Position numbers and translations under genes: made by a program
Notes under the pieces: generated by a model
What the model saw: the letters and a program-made list of their open reading frames with translations, nothing else
The model's database searches: none
What the model was told of the DNA's origin: nothing
Shown here: positions 29,565-38,995 of the stretch, piece by piece
How the letters are laid out: every line of letters begins with the position of its first letter
Numbering within the stretch: position 1 is the first letter of the stretch
Assembly: GCF_020141465.1 (NCBI RefSeq)
Contig: NZ_JAHSPD010000001.1
Span: forward strand, 2,276,374 to 2,340,373
From: Roseovarius carneus
GTDB taxonomy: Bacteria; Pseudomonadota; Alphaproteobacteria; Rhodobacterales; Rhodobacteraceae
Direction of reading: 5' to 3'
DNA: 64,000 nt

Positions 29565-30565
29565 GCGATGCAAGCCTGACCCGCGAGAGCCAAATGGGCC
29601 GCATCCTCCGTGTGGTGGGCATTTTGCCCATCGTTCTGGTGCTGACATGCGTGTTTCTGGCGCTTTATGAGCCACGGTTTGTGCGGACCAACAATCTGAT
29701 CAACGTGCTGCGCAATGCGTCGTTTCTCACGATCATCTCGGCCGGGCAGATGCTTGTCATCATCGTCGGCGGTTTTGACATCTCCGTCGGGGCCATTGTC
29801 GCGCTGACCTCGGTCAGTGCGGCCTTGTCCATGGCGGGGCTGTCGGAGATGGGGGTCGAGAGCGTCGGGATGATCGTCCTTTTGGGGTGTCTCATGGGGC
29901 TGATCCCGGCGATCATCGTAGGCATCGCCAATGGCTTTTTCGTGAGCGTGATGAAAATCTCGCCCTTCATGGTGACCATTGGCACGATGACGATTGCGCT
30001 GGGGATTGCGGGCTATGTCACGGGGGGTACGCCGATTTATGACATGCCCGAGCTTTTCACCCGCGAGATCGGGCGCGGCAAGGTTTTTGGCCTGCCATAC
30101 ATCGTTTATGCGGCCATGATTGTGGTGCTGGTGATCTGGTATATCCAGAACCAGACGCGGATGGGCCGCTATTTTTATGCGGTCGGTGGCAATGAGAAAG
30201 CGTCCCGCCTGTCGGGGCTCAACACACGCAAATATATCTGGCTGGCTTATGTGTTCAGCGCGCTTCTGGCCGGGATTGTCGGGCTTTTCCTCACTGCGCG
30301 GGTGGGGTCGGGCGAGGCGACGCTGGGCAGCAACCTGATGTTGGAGAGTATATCGGTCGCGGTGATTGGCGGTGTGGCCCTCAAGGGCGGCGTGGGGCGG
30401 ATCGGGATGGTGGTGATGGCCGCCCTCTTCCTATCGGTGCTCAGCAACGGGATGAGCCTCGCGCGGATCGACAGCAAGTATCACATCATCATCATAGGTC
30501 TGGTGATCATTATCGCCGTGGCCGCTGAGAGCTTCCGCGAGAGCAGAAAGGGCCGTCATGTCTGA
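29561..30565 (+). CDS. Ribose-type ABC importer permease 1
   Basis: A 334-residue integral membrane protein of the RbsC/BPD_transp_2 family, with 8-10 hydrophobic helices. The family stretch IIVGGFDISVGAIVAL (near residue 65) and the C-terminal GGVALKGGVGR loop that meets the ATPase are clear. It overlaps the ATPase gene by four bases and the second permease gene by eight bases, so the two permeases probably form a heterodimer. Confidence 0.93.
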   Translation: MSDASLTRESQMGRILRVVGILPIVLVLTCVFLALYEPRFVRTNNLINVLRNASFLTIISAGQMLVIIVGGFDISVGAIVALTSVSAALSMAGLSEMGVESVGMIVLLGCLMGLIPAIIVGIANGFFVSVMKISPFMVTIGTMTIALGIAGYVTGGTPIYDMPELFTREIGRGKVFGLPYIVYAAMIVVLVIWYIQNQTRMGRYFYAVGGNEKASRLSGLNTRKYIWLAYVFSALLAGIVGLFLTARVGSGEATLGSNLMLESISVAVIGGVALKGGVGRIGMVVMAALFLSVLSNGMSLARIDSKYHIIIIGLVIIIAVAAESFRESRKGRHV

Positions 30566-31541
30566 TCAAACGCAAACACCGGGTTTCGATCTGCGCAGCA
30601 TGGGGACGCATCTCTTGTTGCCGCTCGCGATTGTGGCGGTCGTGCTGGTCTTTGCCCTGCTACAACCGGCGATGGTGTCGGGCGGCAATGTGGTCAATAT
30701 CCTCAAGCAATCGTCGCTGTTTTTCTTCGTGGCCTGCGCGCAATTGATGGTGATCATCACGCGGGGGTTTGATCTGTCGGTGGGGGCCAACGTCTCGCTG
30801 GTGTCGGTCGCGTCCTCCATGGTGATGACAGCGCTTATCCCCACGATGGGGGCGGGTGCGGGGATCGCGGCAGGGGTGGTGTGCGGGCTGCTGATCGGAG
30901 TGGGGATCGGGGCTGTGAACGGCGCTCTTGTGGCTTATGCGCGGATTAACCCGTTTATCGCGACACTGGCCACGATGAGTATTTTCACCGGATTTGCGAC
31001 CACGATTTCGGGCGGTTTTCCTATTTTCAATCTGCCTGATGCGTTCAATTTCGGTTTCAATCAGATGTTGATCCTCTTGCTGCCGATCCCTGTGGTGATT
31101 GCGGGGCTGGTCGCATGGGGCATCCATTTCACGCTGACGCGGACGGTGCATGGGCGCGTGCTCTATGTGCTGGGCGACAGCAACGCCGTGGCCCATGTCG
31201 GCGGGCGGCGCGTGAAAGAGCATCTTTTCTTCGCATATGTCAGCGCAGGGGTCTTGGCCTCCATCGCCGGCATTCTGATGACCGCGCAGACCGGGTCTGG
31301 CGAGCCGAACCTCGGGACGTCGTTGGTGCTGGGCAGTATCGCGGCGGCAGTGATTGGCGGCGCGTCCTTGCGCGGCGGGGCGGGCGGCATTTCGGCGCCA
31401 ATCTATGGCGCTTTGCTGATCACGTGCCTCTCGGTCGGCATGAACCTTGAGCAGATCCACGGGGCATTGCAACCTGTGGTGATCGGGGCAATCTTGATTT
31501 TTGGAGCAGCACTTGATGCGCTGCGCAATCGCGGGCGGTAG
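30558..31541 (+). CDS. Ribose-type ABC importer permease 2
   Basis: A 327-residue paralogue of the preceding permease. It has the same landmarks: IITRGFDLSVGANVSL near residue 70 and GGASLRGGAGG near residue 275. Eight to ten hydrophobic helices are visible. The start lies inside the end of permease 1. The cupin gene follows nine bases after the stop, so it belongs to the same transcript. Confidence 0.93.
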   Translation: MSDQTQTPGFDLRSMGTHLLLPLAIVAVVLVFALLQPAMVSGGNVVNILKQSSLFFFVACAQLMVIITRGFDLSVGANVSLVSVASSMVMTALIPTMGAGAGIAAGVVCGLLIGVGIGAVNGALVAYARINPFIATLATMSIFTGFATTISGGFPIFNLPDAFNFGFNQMLILLLPIPVVIAGLVAWGIHFTLTRTVHGRVLYVLGDSNAVAHVGGRRVKEHLFFAYVSAGVLASIAGILMTAQTGSGEPNLGTSLVLGSIAAAVIGGASLRGGAGGISAPIYGALLITCLSVGMNLEQIHGALQPVVIGAILIFGAALDALRNRGR

Positions 31542-31550
31542 GAGGCAGCC

Positions 31551-31874
31551 ATGTGTAAGGGAAGCGGAGCGGGCACAGCGGTGCCGAAGGTGTTTATCGA
31601 CAACGAGCGCACACGCGTGACCGAATGGCGTTTTGCCGCGCGCGGGGACAACACGGGCTGGCACAGGCATGAGTATGATTATGTCGTGGTGCCGGTGCAG
31701 GATGGCTTTTTGGAACTGACTGACCCGGATGGGAAAATGACCCGCGCCGAGCTGAAGACAGGCGTGCCCTATTTTAAAAATTTGGGCGTTGAGCATGATG
31801 TGGTAAACGGGAATGACTTCGAGTTTGCCTTCATGGAGGTGGAGTTCAAGGATAGCGCTGCGGGCGGCGCTTAG
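31551..31874 (+). CDS. Small cupin-domain protein
   Basis: A 107-residue single-domain cupin. The metal-binding pattern is partly visible as GWHRHEYDYVVVP (His-x-His-x3-Tyr, with Glu one residue after the second His) and GVEHDVVN further on. Small cupins of this kind act as isomerases, epimerases, dioxygenases or ligand sensors. Its place between the permeases and the AraC regulator suggests it works on, or senses, the imported compound. No specific reaction can be assigned. Confidence 0.8.
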   Translation: MCKGSGAGTAVPKVFIDNERTRVTEWRFAARGDNTGWHRHEYDYVVVPVQDGFLELTDPDGKMTRAELKTGVPYFKNLGVEHDVVNGNDFEFAFMEVEFKDSAAGGA

Positions 31875-32015
31875 GACCGTACCAAGGGCTGATCCGGGCC
31901 GTAGAACGGCCTTGGGCAAAGGTTTATGCGTATTTCACCAAGTCTTGGCCGAAGCCTTGGGAGATACTTGCCACAATAGCGGCACTGGGATGGAGCGCTT
32001 TGCGAGGGGGAGATC

Positions 32016-32978
32016 ATGTATTTTTCGACAGCTGAGTTCACCGCGCCCGACAAGAGCGATGTCTGGGCTCGTAAACTGTCTGAGACCTATTTCTCGCTTG
32101 AGGCCGAATGCCATAATGCGGCGGAGTTTCAGGGCGAGCTGAAATCTTGGTCGTTGGGCGTCATGGGCCTGTCAGAGATGGAATGTGACGGGGTCCTTTA
32201 CCATCGCCGCCGCGAACATTTTGCCAAGGAACAAGACGCAAGCCTCCTGATCACTATCCCGCACAAGGGAGATGTGCATTTCAAGCAGGCCGCGCGCGAT
32301 ACCAAATGCGGCCCCGGTGCGTTTTTGGTGGAGCGAGGCGACATGCCTTATGAGTTCTGGCACGCCAAGCGCAATCGGCTATGGGTGCTCAAAGTGCCCA
32401 CCGCCAGCGTCCGCTCGCGCCTTGGGGCGACGGATCGGCTGGGCTCACTGACCTTTGATGCCACGGGCGGTGTCGGGTCTTATTTCGTGGGGGCTGTGCG
32501 CAACACGATCGAGTGTATTGATATGATCGCCGATGCCGGGCGCGATATGGCGGGGCAACATCTGCTGGACCTTCTGTGCCTATCGATGCGCAGCGATGAC
32601 CGTATTCTGGACAGCAATTCCTCGACCATCCGTGCAGCTCATCTTCAACGTGCCGAGCAATATATCCGCGATAACCTTGCCAATCCCAACCTCAGTTCGC
32701 AACTGGTCGCCGAAAGCTGTGGCATCTCGCTGCGCTATCTTCAGCGTCTCTTTGCGGAGACGGACAACTCCATCGTAGGTTATATCCGCGACAAGCGGCT
32801 CACGCGCTGTGACGAGGCGCTTCGGATGGTGGGCGAGACCTCTACCGTGGCCAATATCGCCTATAAATGGGGGTTCTACGACCAAGCGCAGTTTTGCAAA
32901 CATTACCGCAAGCGCTTTGGCTGCACCCCCACCGACACACGCAGACAGATCCGCCTGGAGGCGGCGCGCGAGGGCTGA
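32016..32978 (+). CDS. AraC-family transcriptional regulator
   Basis: A 320-residue regulator. The N-terminal two thirds resembles an AraC-binding-like domain (residues about 1-200). The C-terminal 100 residues hold the double helix-turn-helix: LSSQLVAESCGISLRYLQRLF and VANIAYKWGFYDQAQFCKHYR. It sits between the importer/cupin genes and the HyuA/HyuB-like genes in the same direction, so it is the likely local activator responding to the substrate. The gaps before and after it (about 141 and 100 bases) may contain its target promoters. Confidence 0.9.
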   Translation: MYFSTAEFTAPDKSDVWARKLSETYFSLEAECHNAAEFQGELKSWSLGVMGLSEMECDGVLYHRRREHFAKEQDASLLITIPHKGDVHFKQAARDTKCGPGAFLVERGDMPYEFWHAKRNRLWVLKVPTASVRSRLGATDRLGSLTFDATGGVGSYFVGAVRNTIECIDMIADAGRDMAGQHLLDLLCLSMRSDDRILDSNSSTIRAAHLQRAEQYIRDNLANPNLSSQLVAESCGISLRYLQRLFAETDNSIVGYIRDKRLTRCDEALRMVGETSTVANIAYKWGFYDQAQFCKHYRKRFGCTPTDTRRQIRLEAAREG

Positions 32979-33078
32979 GAGCGGCCCGCCACACAAAGAT
33001 ACCAAATGAAGCATGGCCCCGAATAAAGGGGCATGACCCCTCACGGGGTGCGCAGACATAAAAAGACAGGAACGCAAA

Positions 33079-35106
33079 ATGACAAAAACACGGGTTGCAG
33101 TCGATGTGGGGGGCACGTTCACCGACGTGGTCATCATGGATGAGGCAAGCGGGCAGATCCGCATTGAAAAGACCCCCTCCACCCCCGATGATCCGATGCG
33201 CGCCATCATGACCGGTGTGGCGGATGCAAAGGTGGATCTTGCGGATGTCACCATGTTCTCGCATGGCACCACGGTGGCTACGAACGCGCTTATCATGCGG
33301 CAATTGCCACGCACGGCGATGGTCTGCACCGAAGGGTTCCGCGATGTGGTGGAGATACGCCGCTCCAACAAGGAAGACCTTTGGGACACCTATAAGGACG
33401 TGGCCAAGCCCTATATCCCGCGCCGGGACCGTTTGTGCGTCAAGGAACGGATCGACGCTGCAGGCAAGGTGATCGCCGAGCTGGACGAGGCAGATGCCCG
33501 CCGGGTGGCCGCGATCCTCAAGAAACGTGATGTGAAGGCCATCGCCGTTTGTTTCATCAACTCTTATGTCAACGGCGCGCATGAGCGGCGGATGAAGGAA
33601 ATCCTGCGCGAGGTGATGCCGGATGTGCATATCTCGATCTCAAGCCAGATCATGCCCGAGATTTTCGAGCATGAGCGGTTCTCGACCACGATGGTCAATG
33701 CCTGCGTGTCGCCCGTGGTGGTCGATTACGTCTCGCGGCTGAGCGATAAGCTCTCGGACGGGGGCTATACGCGCGACCTTTTGCTCCTGCACACCGGCGG
33801 CGGCGTGATGACGCCCGCAAGCGTCAAGGATTTTGCCGCGCGTCTGGCTGGCTCGGGCATTGCGGCGGGGGCGATTGCGAGCCGGTTTATCGGCAATCTC
33901 TGCGGCCATGAGAATTCCATCGGGTTTGACATGGGCGGGACCAGCACGGATGTCTCGCTGGCCTATCAGGGCGAAAGTACGGTGACGAAGGATTGGTATA
34001 TTGAATACGGCTATCCTATCCGCTTCCCGTCGATCGAGGTTCTGACCATCGGCGCGGGCGGTGGATCGCTCGCGTGGCGCGATGAAGGTGGGTCCTTGCG
34101 CAACGGACCGCAATCCGCGGGCGCGATGCCCGGCCCTGCGTGTTATTCCAACGGCAATGAGGTGGCCACCAACTCGGACGCCAATGTGGTTCTGGGCCGT
34201 CTCGGCACCAGCCTTGCAGGCGGCGATATCACGCTCGACCCCGCGCTGGCCGAAAAGGCGGTGCAAGACACCGTGGCAGGGCCTTTCGGGATGGAGCTGC
34301 ACGCCGCAGCAGAGGCGATCATCGACGTGGCCAACGCCAACATGGCCAATGCGGTGCGGCTCTTGTCGATCAGCCGCGGCCATGATCCGCGCGATTTCGC
34401 GCTGGTGGCCTTTGGTGGGGCAGGGGCCTTGCACGGCGCGGCTGTGGCCCGCGAATTGTCGATCCCCGTGGTCATCGTGCCGCCCAATCCCGGCGTCACC
34501 TCGGCCATGGGCTGCTTGCTGGTGGATATTCAGCATGACTTCTCCGACAGCTTCATGGCCGATGCGGCCACCACCAAGCCGGAAGATCTGGAGGCGGCGT
34601 TTGCCTCTATCGAGGCCGAAGCGGCAGAGCGTTTGCGGCATGAAGGTGTCGCCCCCAAGGACACGGTTTTGCAGCGCACGGTTGAGATGATGTATCAAGG
34701 TCAGTGGCGTTCGCTTGCGGTGCCTGCACCCGGAAAAATCACCTCGACCAGCGATCTGATCAACGGCTTTCATGATCAGCATGAGCGCGAATACAATTTC
34801 CGCCGCGAGGATGCGCCCGTCAGCATCTTCCGTGTGGGGATCAAGGCCACGGGCGTGGTGCCCAAGGCCGAATTGCCCAGCTTTGAGGTGGTCAAGAACA
34901 CGCCTACGCCTTTGACCACCCGCAAGGTGTGGTTCAAGGGCGCGGCCCATGACACGCCGGTCTATGACCGCGCGGCCTTCAAGGCGGGGGCCGAATTCGA
35001 CGGACCCGCGATTGTCGAACAGGTGGACAGCACCGTGGTCGTGCCGCCGAGCACCCATGTGACGGTCGATCAGTATATGAACATTCTTATGCGCGTGGAG
35101 GGCTGA
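33079..35106 (+). CDS. Hydantoinase A/oxoprolinase-family ATPase subunit
   Basis: A 675-residue protein of the HyuA/acetone carboxylase beta type. The actin-like ATP-binding loops are seen at the start (VDVGGTFTDVV, residues 8-18) and in the middle (DMGGTSTDVSL). Members use ATP to open cyclic amides such as N-methylhydantoin and 5-oxoproline, or to activate ketones for carboxylation. It needs the B subunit encoded three bases downstream. The family does not reveal the substrate. Confidence 0.9.
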   Translation: MTKTRVAVDVGGTFTDVVIMDEASGQIRIEKTPSTPDDPMRAIMTGVADAKVDLADVTMFSHGTTVATNALIMRQLPRTAMVCTEGFRDVVEIRRSNKEDLWDTYKDVAKPYIPRRDRLCVKERIDAAGKVIAELDEADARRVAAILKKRDVKAIAVCFINSYVNGAHERRMKEILREVMPDVHISISSQIMPEIFEHERFSTTMVNACVSPVVVDYVSRLSDKLSDGGYTRDLLLLHTGGGVMTPASVKDFAARLAGSGIAAGAIASRFIGNLCGHENSIGFDMGGTSTDVSLAYQGESTVTKDWYIEYGYPIRFPSIEVLTIGAGGGSLAWRDEGGSLRNGPQSAGAMPGPACYSNGNEVATNSDANVVLGRLGTSLAGGDITLDPALAEKAVQDTVAGPFGMELHAAAEAIIDVANANMANAVRLLSISRGHDPRDFALVAFGGAGALHGAAVARELSIPVVIVPPNPGVTSAMGCLLVDIQHDFSDSFMADAATTKPEDLEAAFASIEAEAAERLRHEGVAPKDTVLQRTVEMMYQGQWRSLAVPAPGKITSTSDLINGFHDQHEREYNFRREDAPVSIFRVGIKATGVVPKAELPSFEVVKNTPTPLTTRKVWFKGAAHDTPVYDRAAFKAGAEFDGPAIVEQVDSTVVVPPSTHVTVDQYMNILMRVEG

Positions 35107-35109
35107 GCC

Positions 35110-37071
35110 ATGAACACTGCACACACCCAAGAGCTGGACCCGGTCACCTTCGAGGTTCTGAAAAATTCCTTCATCACATCGGTCGATCAGATGGCCGAGC
35201 AGATGCTGCGAACCTGCTATTCGTTTGTGATCTACAACCGTGATTTCTCCAATGGTCTGCATGATGCGGATGGCAATTGCGTGGCGCAGGGCAACGCCGA
35301 TATCGCGGTGCATGTCGGCACGCTGCATTACACCTGCAAGGACGTGATCCGCGTCTTTGAAGGCGATATGTATCCCGGTGATGTCTATGCAATTAACGAT
35401 CCATATGCGGGCGGCACGCATTTCAGCGATGTGCGGCTCATTCGGCCCATCTTTGACGAAGAAACCCTGATCGGTTTCTCGCAATCCAACGGGCATTGGT
35501 CCGACCTTGGTGGCTCTGTTCCCGGATCGTTCAACGTGAGCGCCCATGAGATGTTTGGCGAGGCGGTGCGGATCACGCCCATCCGCCTCTTCCATAAGGG
35601 CAAATTCTGCTCGGACGTGGCCAATATGATCGCGGCCAACACCCGCGATCCCGCCTCGATCATTGGCGATATCCACTCCCAAGCGCAGGCGACGCAGGTC
35701 TCCGAGCGCGAGTTGCAGCGCCTTGTCGCCAAATATGGCCGCGATCAGGTGATGCAGGGTATGAGCGCGGTGCAGGATTACGTTGAACGCTCCGTCCGGC
35801 AGCGGATTGCGGCGCTGCCTGATGGCACATGGGAGGCGGTGGATTACATTGACCGTGATCCCGGCGCGGGCGAGGGGATGATCCCCATCCATATCAAGAT
35901 GACCATCAAGGGCGATCAGATCACCTATGATTTCGAGGGCAGCCACCCGACGATCTCGTCGATCTACAACTCCGCCCATGGCGCGACCTTTTCGGCGGTG
36001 GTGGCGGGGATGAAGACCTTCTTCCCCGACCTGCCGATGAACAGCGGCTTTTACCGGATGGTGGATGTGAAGGCGCCCAAGGGCAGCGTGGTCAGCGCCG
36101 AGTGGCCCGTGGCCGTGACCGGGTTCCTGATGCCGTTCGAGAAGATCATGAACGCGATCTTCGAGATGTGGTCCCAGATCATGCCGGAACGCGCCATCGC
36201 CTGTGCCTTTAACCTCGAATACCTGTTGGCGGGCGGCAATGACCTGCGCAAGCCCGAGAAGCCCATTTACATGTTCTACGAATGGCTTCCCGGCGGCTGG
36301 GGCGGGCGCAACGGCAAGGATGGCAGCGACGTGACGACCGCGTGTTTTGGCACTGGCCTCATGTCGCAACCTTCCGAGGGCAATGAACGCGTGAACCCGA
36401 CCCGCGCGGACGAGTTCCAGATCATGCAAGACAGCCCCGGCCCCGGCAAATGGCGTGGTGGTGCGGGCGTGATCAAGGCCTCGACTTTGCTGGAGGCCGA
36501 AAACACCGTGATCTCCTATATCTGCGACCGGGAGCGGGCCGTGGTCTGGGGGGTGGAGGGCGGATTGCCGTCGATGCCGCATGGCCTGATGATCGCCGAT
36601 GGCGAGACGGGCGAGGAAAAATGGCTCGGCTCCGTCTTCTCCAACTACCGCATCAAGAGCGGGGATCGCTTCACCCGCCCCACGGCGGGCGGGGGCGGCT
36701 ATGGCGATCCGATGGAGCGTGACCCCGTGCATGTGCTTGAAGACGTGATCGACGAGTATGTGTCGGTTGGCCGGGCCGAGCTGGATTACGGCGTGGTGAT
36801 CAAGGTGAACGATGCCGATATGCTCGATTACGAGATTGACGTGGCCGCCACCGACAAGGCCCGCGCCCATATCCGCGCAAACCGTGTCACCTGGGCGCGC
36901 ACCGACCCCGAAGAGGTCGCGCAGATGTATAAGGACGGCAAAATCAACGAGATGGACGCCGTGCGCAAATATGCGGTGATCCTTGATTGGGGCACGGGCG
37001 AGCTGATGCCGATCTCCACAGGCCAGTTCCGCGAAAGCTATGAGCGCCGCTCGGTCGCGCACTGGACCTGA
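35110..37071 (+). CDS. Hydantoinase B/oxoprolinase-family subunit
   Basis: A 653-residue protein of the HyuB/acetone carboxylase alpha type, the partner of the HyuA-like ATPase. The N-terminus DPVTFEVLKNSFITSVDQMAEQM and the segment INDPYAGGTHFSDV are characteristic, and the glycine-rich PTAGGGGYGDPMERDP near residue 530 is a family hallmark. No third (gamma) subunit follows, which speaks against a classical acetone carboxylase. A strong hairpin after the stop probably ends the operon. Confidence 0.9.
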   Translation: MNTAHTQELDPVTFEVLKNSFITSVDQMAEQMLRTCYSFVIYNRDFSNGLHDADGNCVAQGNADIAVHVGTLHYTCKDVIRVFEGDMYPGDVYAINDPYAGGTHFSDVRLIRPIFDEETLIGFSQSNGHWSDLGGSVPGSFNVSAHEMFGEAVRITPIRLFHKGKFCSDVANMIAANTRDPASIIGDIHSQAQATQVSERELQRLVAKYGRDQVMQGMSAVQDYVERSVRQRIAALPDGTWEAVDYIDRDPGAGEGMIPIHIKMTIKGDQITYDFEGSHPTISSIYNSAHGATFSAVVAGMKTFFPDLPMNSGFYRMVDVKAPKGSVVSAEWPVAVTGFLMPFEKIMNAIFEMWSQIMPERAIACAFNLEYLLAGGNDLRKPEKPIYMFYEWLPGGWGGRNGKDGSDVTTACFGTGLMSQPSEGNERVNPTRADEFQIMQDSPGPGKWRGGAGVIKASTLLEAENTVISYICDRERAVVWGVEGGLPSMPHGLMIADGETGEEKWLGSVFSNYRIKSGDRFTRPTAGGGGYGDPMERDPVHVLEDVIDEYVSVGRAELDYGVVIKVNDADMLDYEIDVAATDKARAHIRANRVTWARTDPEEVAQMYKDGKINEMDAVRKYAVILDWGTGELMPISTGQFRESYERRSVAHWT

Positions 37072-37091
37072 AACGTAGCTGGGTCGCATCT

Positions 37092-37118
37092 GGGTCCGGG
37101 GGGGTATCCCTCGGGCCC
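37092..37118 (+). terminator. Likely terminator of the HyuA/HyuB operon
   Basis: GGGTCCG (37,092-37,098) pairs with CGGGCCC (37,112-37,118) with one G-U pair, and a further GGG/CCC extends the stem inward, 20 bases after the HyuB-like stop. The T-run is poor, as often in high-GC alphaproteobacteria. Confidence 0.5.
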
Positions 37119-37858
37119 GGTGTCTATTGCGGCATCGAATAGCTTGAGACAGACCAGCATACGCTAAGAGAATGTCTGGCAGCACGCATCGCGCCCTCCA
37201 TCCTACAAACGCAAGCTTTGCTCTGCGCGGCGCCAGTTCGCTCTCTGGGGCGTTATTTGCCGTGACAGACGGGCTAAAACTGCCATCCCTTACCTTTGCC
37301 CCAATCCGTGAGCGCGCCGGAGTCGAGCATGATGCGCTTTGGGTAGCGGGGACCGAGACGATTACTGAGCCTGTGCAGTGCATCCTCGTAGGGCACCCAT
37401 TTCTGAGGATCAAAACCGCGCTCGGATAGTTCCAGACGCATACGAGCGTCGGCATGCGCGAGCTTGCCACTCACAGGCTTGGAGTGCGCGCCAGTTGATC
37501 CTCGAAAGAGAACACACCGTGCCGCAAATCATCTACCCACCGAGACAACGGCTGAAAATGATTTGGATGCACCGAGAACAACCGCTGACGGGCCAGTTGG
37601 TTCTCAACCACCTGAAAGTCGTCATTTGCTGGTGTTCCTGATGCATAGTGCAGCATCGGTGCGCTTGCTCCTGATTATGGTGTGAGCAAAGCACTGATTT
37701 CAAACAGATTCGCTCAGCCAGCTTCCTAATCGCTAACCAAGCGAGGTTACCAAAGCGTTAACACCGTGCCGCCAATATCAATGTTGCAGAAATGTTGCAC
37801 AAAACAAAATCCACCCAGAAGGGCAGATTTGTAACTCTTTGATCTCTTTTAGAGATTT
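37119..37858. other. Gene-poor stretch beside tRNA-Asn
   Basis: About 740 bases with no confident gene. Base composition is lower in GC than in the neighbours, and the stretch abuts the 3' end of tRNA-Asn, a common integration site. It contains two short overlapping minus-strand frames (listed as a possible gene remnant). I saw no transposase, integrase or direct repeat of the tRNA end. Confidence 0.6.
37274..37656 (-). pseudogene. Possible remnant of an unrecognised gene, in two frames
   Basis: Two minus-strand frames of 61 and 66 codons (37,656-37,471 and 37,474-37,274) join at a GTGA overlap. The peptides have a natural look (HPNHFQPLSRWVDDLRHG; PQKWVPYEDALHRLSNRLG) but match no family I know. 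They could be one gene split by a frameshift, or two coupled small genes. No clear ribosome site precedes the first. Confidence 0.35.
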
Positions 37859-37933
37859 TGGCTCCGGCGGTAGGGATCGAACCTACGACCAATTGATTAA
37901 CAGTCAACTGCTCTACCGCTGAGCTACGCCGGA
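37859..37933 (-). tRNA. tRNA-Asn, anticodon GTT
   Basis: A complete 75-base cloverleaf: acceptor TCCGGCG/CGCCGGA, anticodon loop CTGTTAA (anticodon GTT), T-arm with AGGTTCGATCCCT, and an encoded CCA. Its 3' end faces the gene-poor stretch. Confidence 0.97.
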
Positions 37934-37982
37934 ATACCGCGGTTCGTATAGCAATGGGTCTGGGCGGCGTCCAGAGGGTTTG

Positions 37983-38909
37983 TCAGTTATTTTGATGGCG
38001 ATCTTGTAGGGCCCTGAATGGGGTGTCCGCATGCAGTGCGCCTTGGGGTGCAGCGTGTTTTTTGCCCATCAGGTCAATGAGATGCGCGAGGACGTTGCGG
38101 ACGGCGGCGGGCAGGAGGGCAGGGTTTGTGTCGGTGTAGATGGCCTGTGCGATCTGGCTGGCTGTGGCCGGGCCGTGGGCGATCTGCGCCAAGATCTGGG
38201 CTTCGCGGGTCTCGCGGTGCGCAATCAACCACTTGAGCCGCGCGGCGGGGTCCGTGATGGGCGCGCCGTGGCCGGGGTACAGGACCTTTGCGCCGCACTC
38301 TTGCAGCCTGCGGCATGAGGCCATGAAATCCGTGAGGTCCCCGTCGGGGGGCGAGACGAGGGAGCTGGCCCAGCCCATTACCAGATCGCCGCAGAAGATG
38401 GCCCCGCCCATCTCAAAGCAGAGATGATTGCCGAAATGGCCGGGGGTCCAGAGGGCGCGGATCTGCCAATCTGTGCCAGTAATGATCTCGTTATCTTTCA
38501 GGGTGATATCAGGGGTAAAGCCTTCATCCACACCTTCGCCGCCGCGCATGAGGCCGGTGGCTGCGAGATCTGCCATCACTGCGCTGCGCCCGGCCTCTGG
38601 CCCGCCATACGCATAGACCGGCGCGCCTGTCTGTTCGCTAAGCGGAGCCGCGAGCGGCGTGTGGTCGCGATGCGCATGGGTGGTGAGGATATGGGTGATC
38701 CGCTGCCCGGGCTCCAGCGCGCTTAGGATAGCGCTCAGATGGTTTGGATCGTCCGGGCCGGGGTCAATGACGGCGATATTGCTTTGGCCGATGAGATAGG
38801 TATTCGTGCCACGGTAGGTCATGGGCGACGGATTGGGGGCCACGATCCGCCGCAGGTCGAGGGCGAGGGGGATGGCTGTGCCGGGGGCGGGGTTGAAATC
38901 ATCGCTCAT
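37983..38909 (-). CDS. MBL-fold metallo-hydrolase (beta-lactamase-2-like)
   Basis: A 308-residue metallo-beta-lactamase-fold hydrolase. The metal motif THAHRDH (HxHxDH), then TPGHFGNH, FCGDLVMGW and YPGHG give the full set of ligands. A C-terminal winged-helix-like domain follows, as in LACTB2-like proteins. The physiological substrate is unknown; thioesters and RNA have been described for relatives. The start at ATG 38909 matches the family; the frame extends to 38960. It is divergent from the histidine kinase gene across 86 bases. Confidence 0.88.
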   Translation of the reverse strand: MSDDFNPAPGTAIPLALDLRRIVAPNPSPMTYRGTNTYLIGQSNIAVIDPGPDDPNHLSAILSALEPGQRITHILTTHAHRDHTPLAAPLSEQTGAPVYAYGGPEAGRSAVMADLAATGLMRGGEGVDEGFTPDITLKDNEIITGTDWQIRALWTPGHFGNHLCFEMGGAIFCGDLVMGWASSLVSPPDGDLTDFMASCRRLQECGAKVLYPGHGAPITDPAARLKWLIAHRETREAQILAQIAHGPATASQIAQAIYTDTNPALLPAAVRNVLAHLIDLMGKKHAAPQGALHADTPFRALQDRHQNN

Positions 38910-38995
38910 GGGTCTTGGATAGGGCTGCGCGGCGCGCGGTGTAAAGGTGCATTGAGGCATTTCCCCGGCATGGCTTTCGGATTAGGCTCGCTCGC

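Noticed and set aside
33640-37470. A 1,276-codon open frame on the minus strand across the HyuA/HyuB-like genes
   Set aside because: It is the antisense of two well-supported genes; the peptide is His/Arg/Gly-rich and shows no domain, as expected from GC3 bias on the opposite strand.
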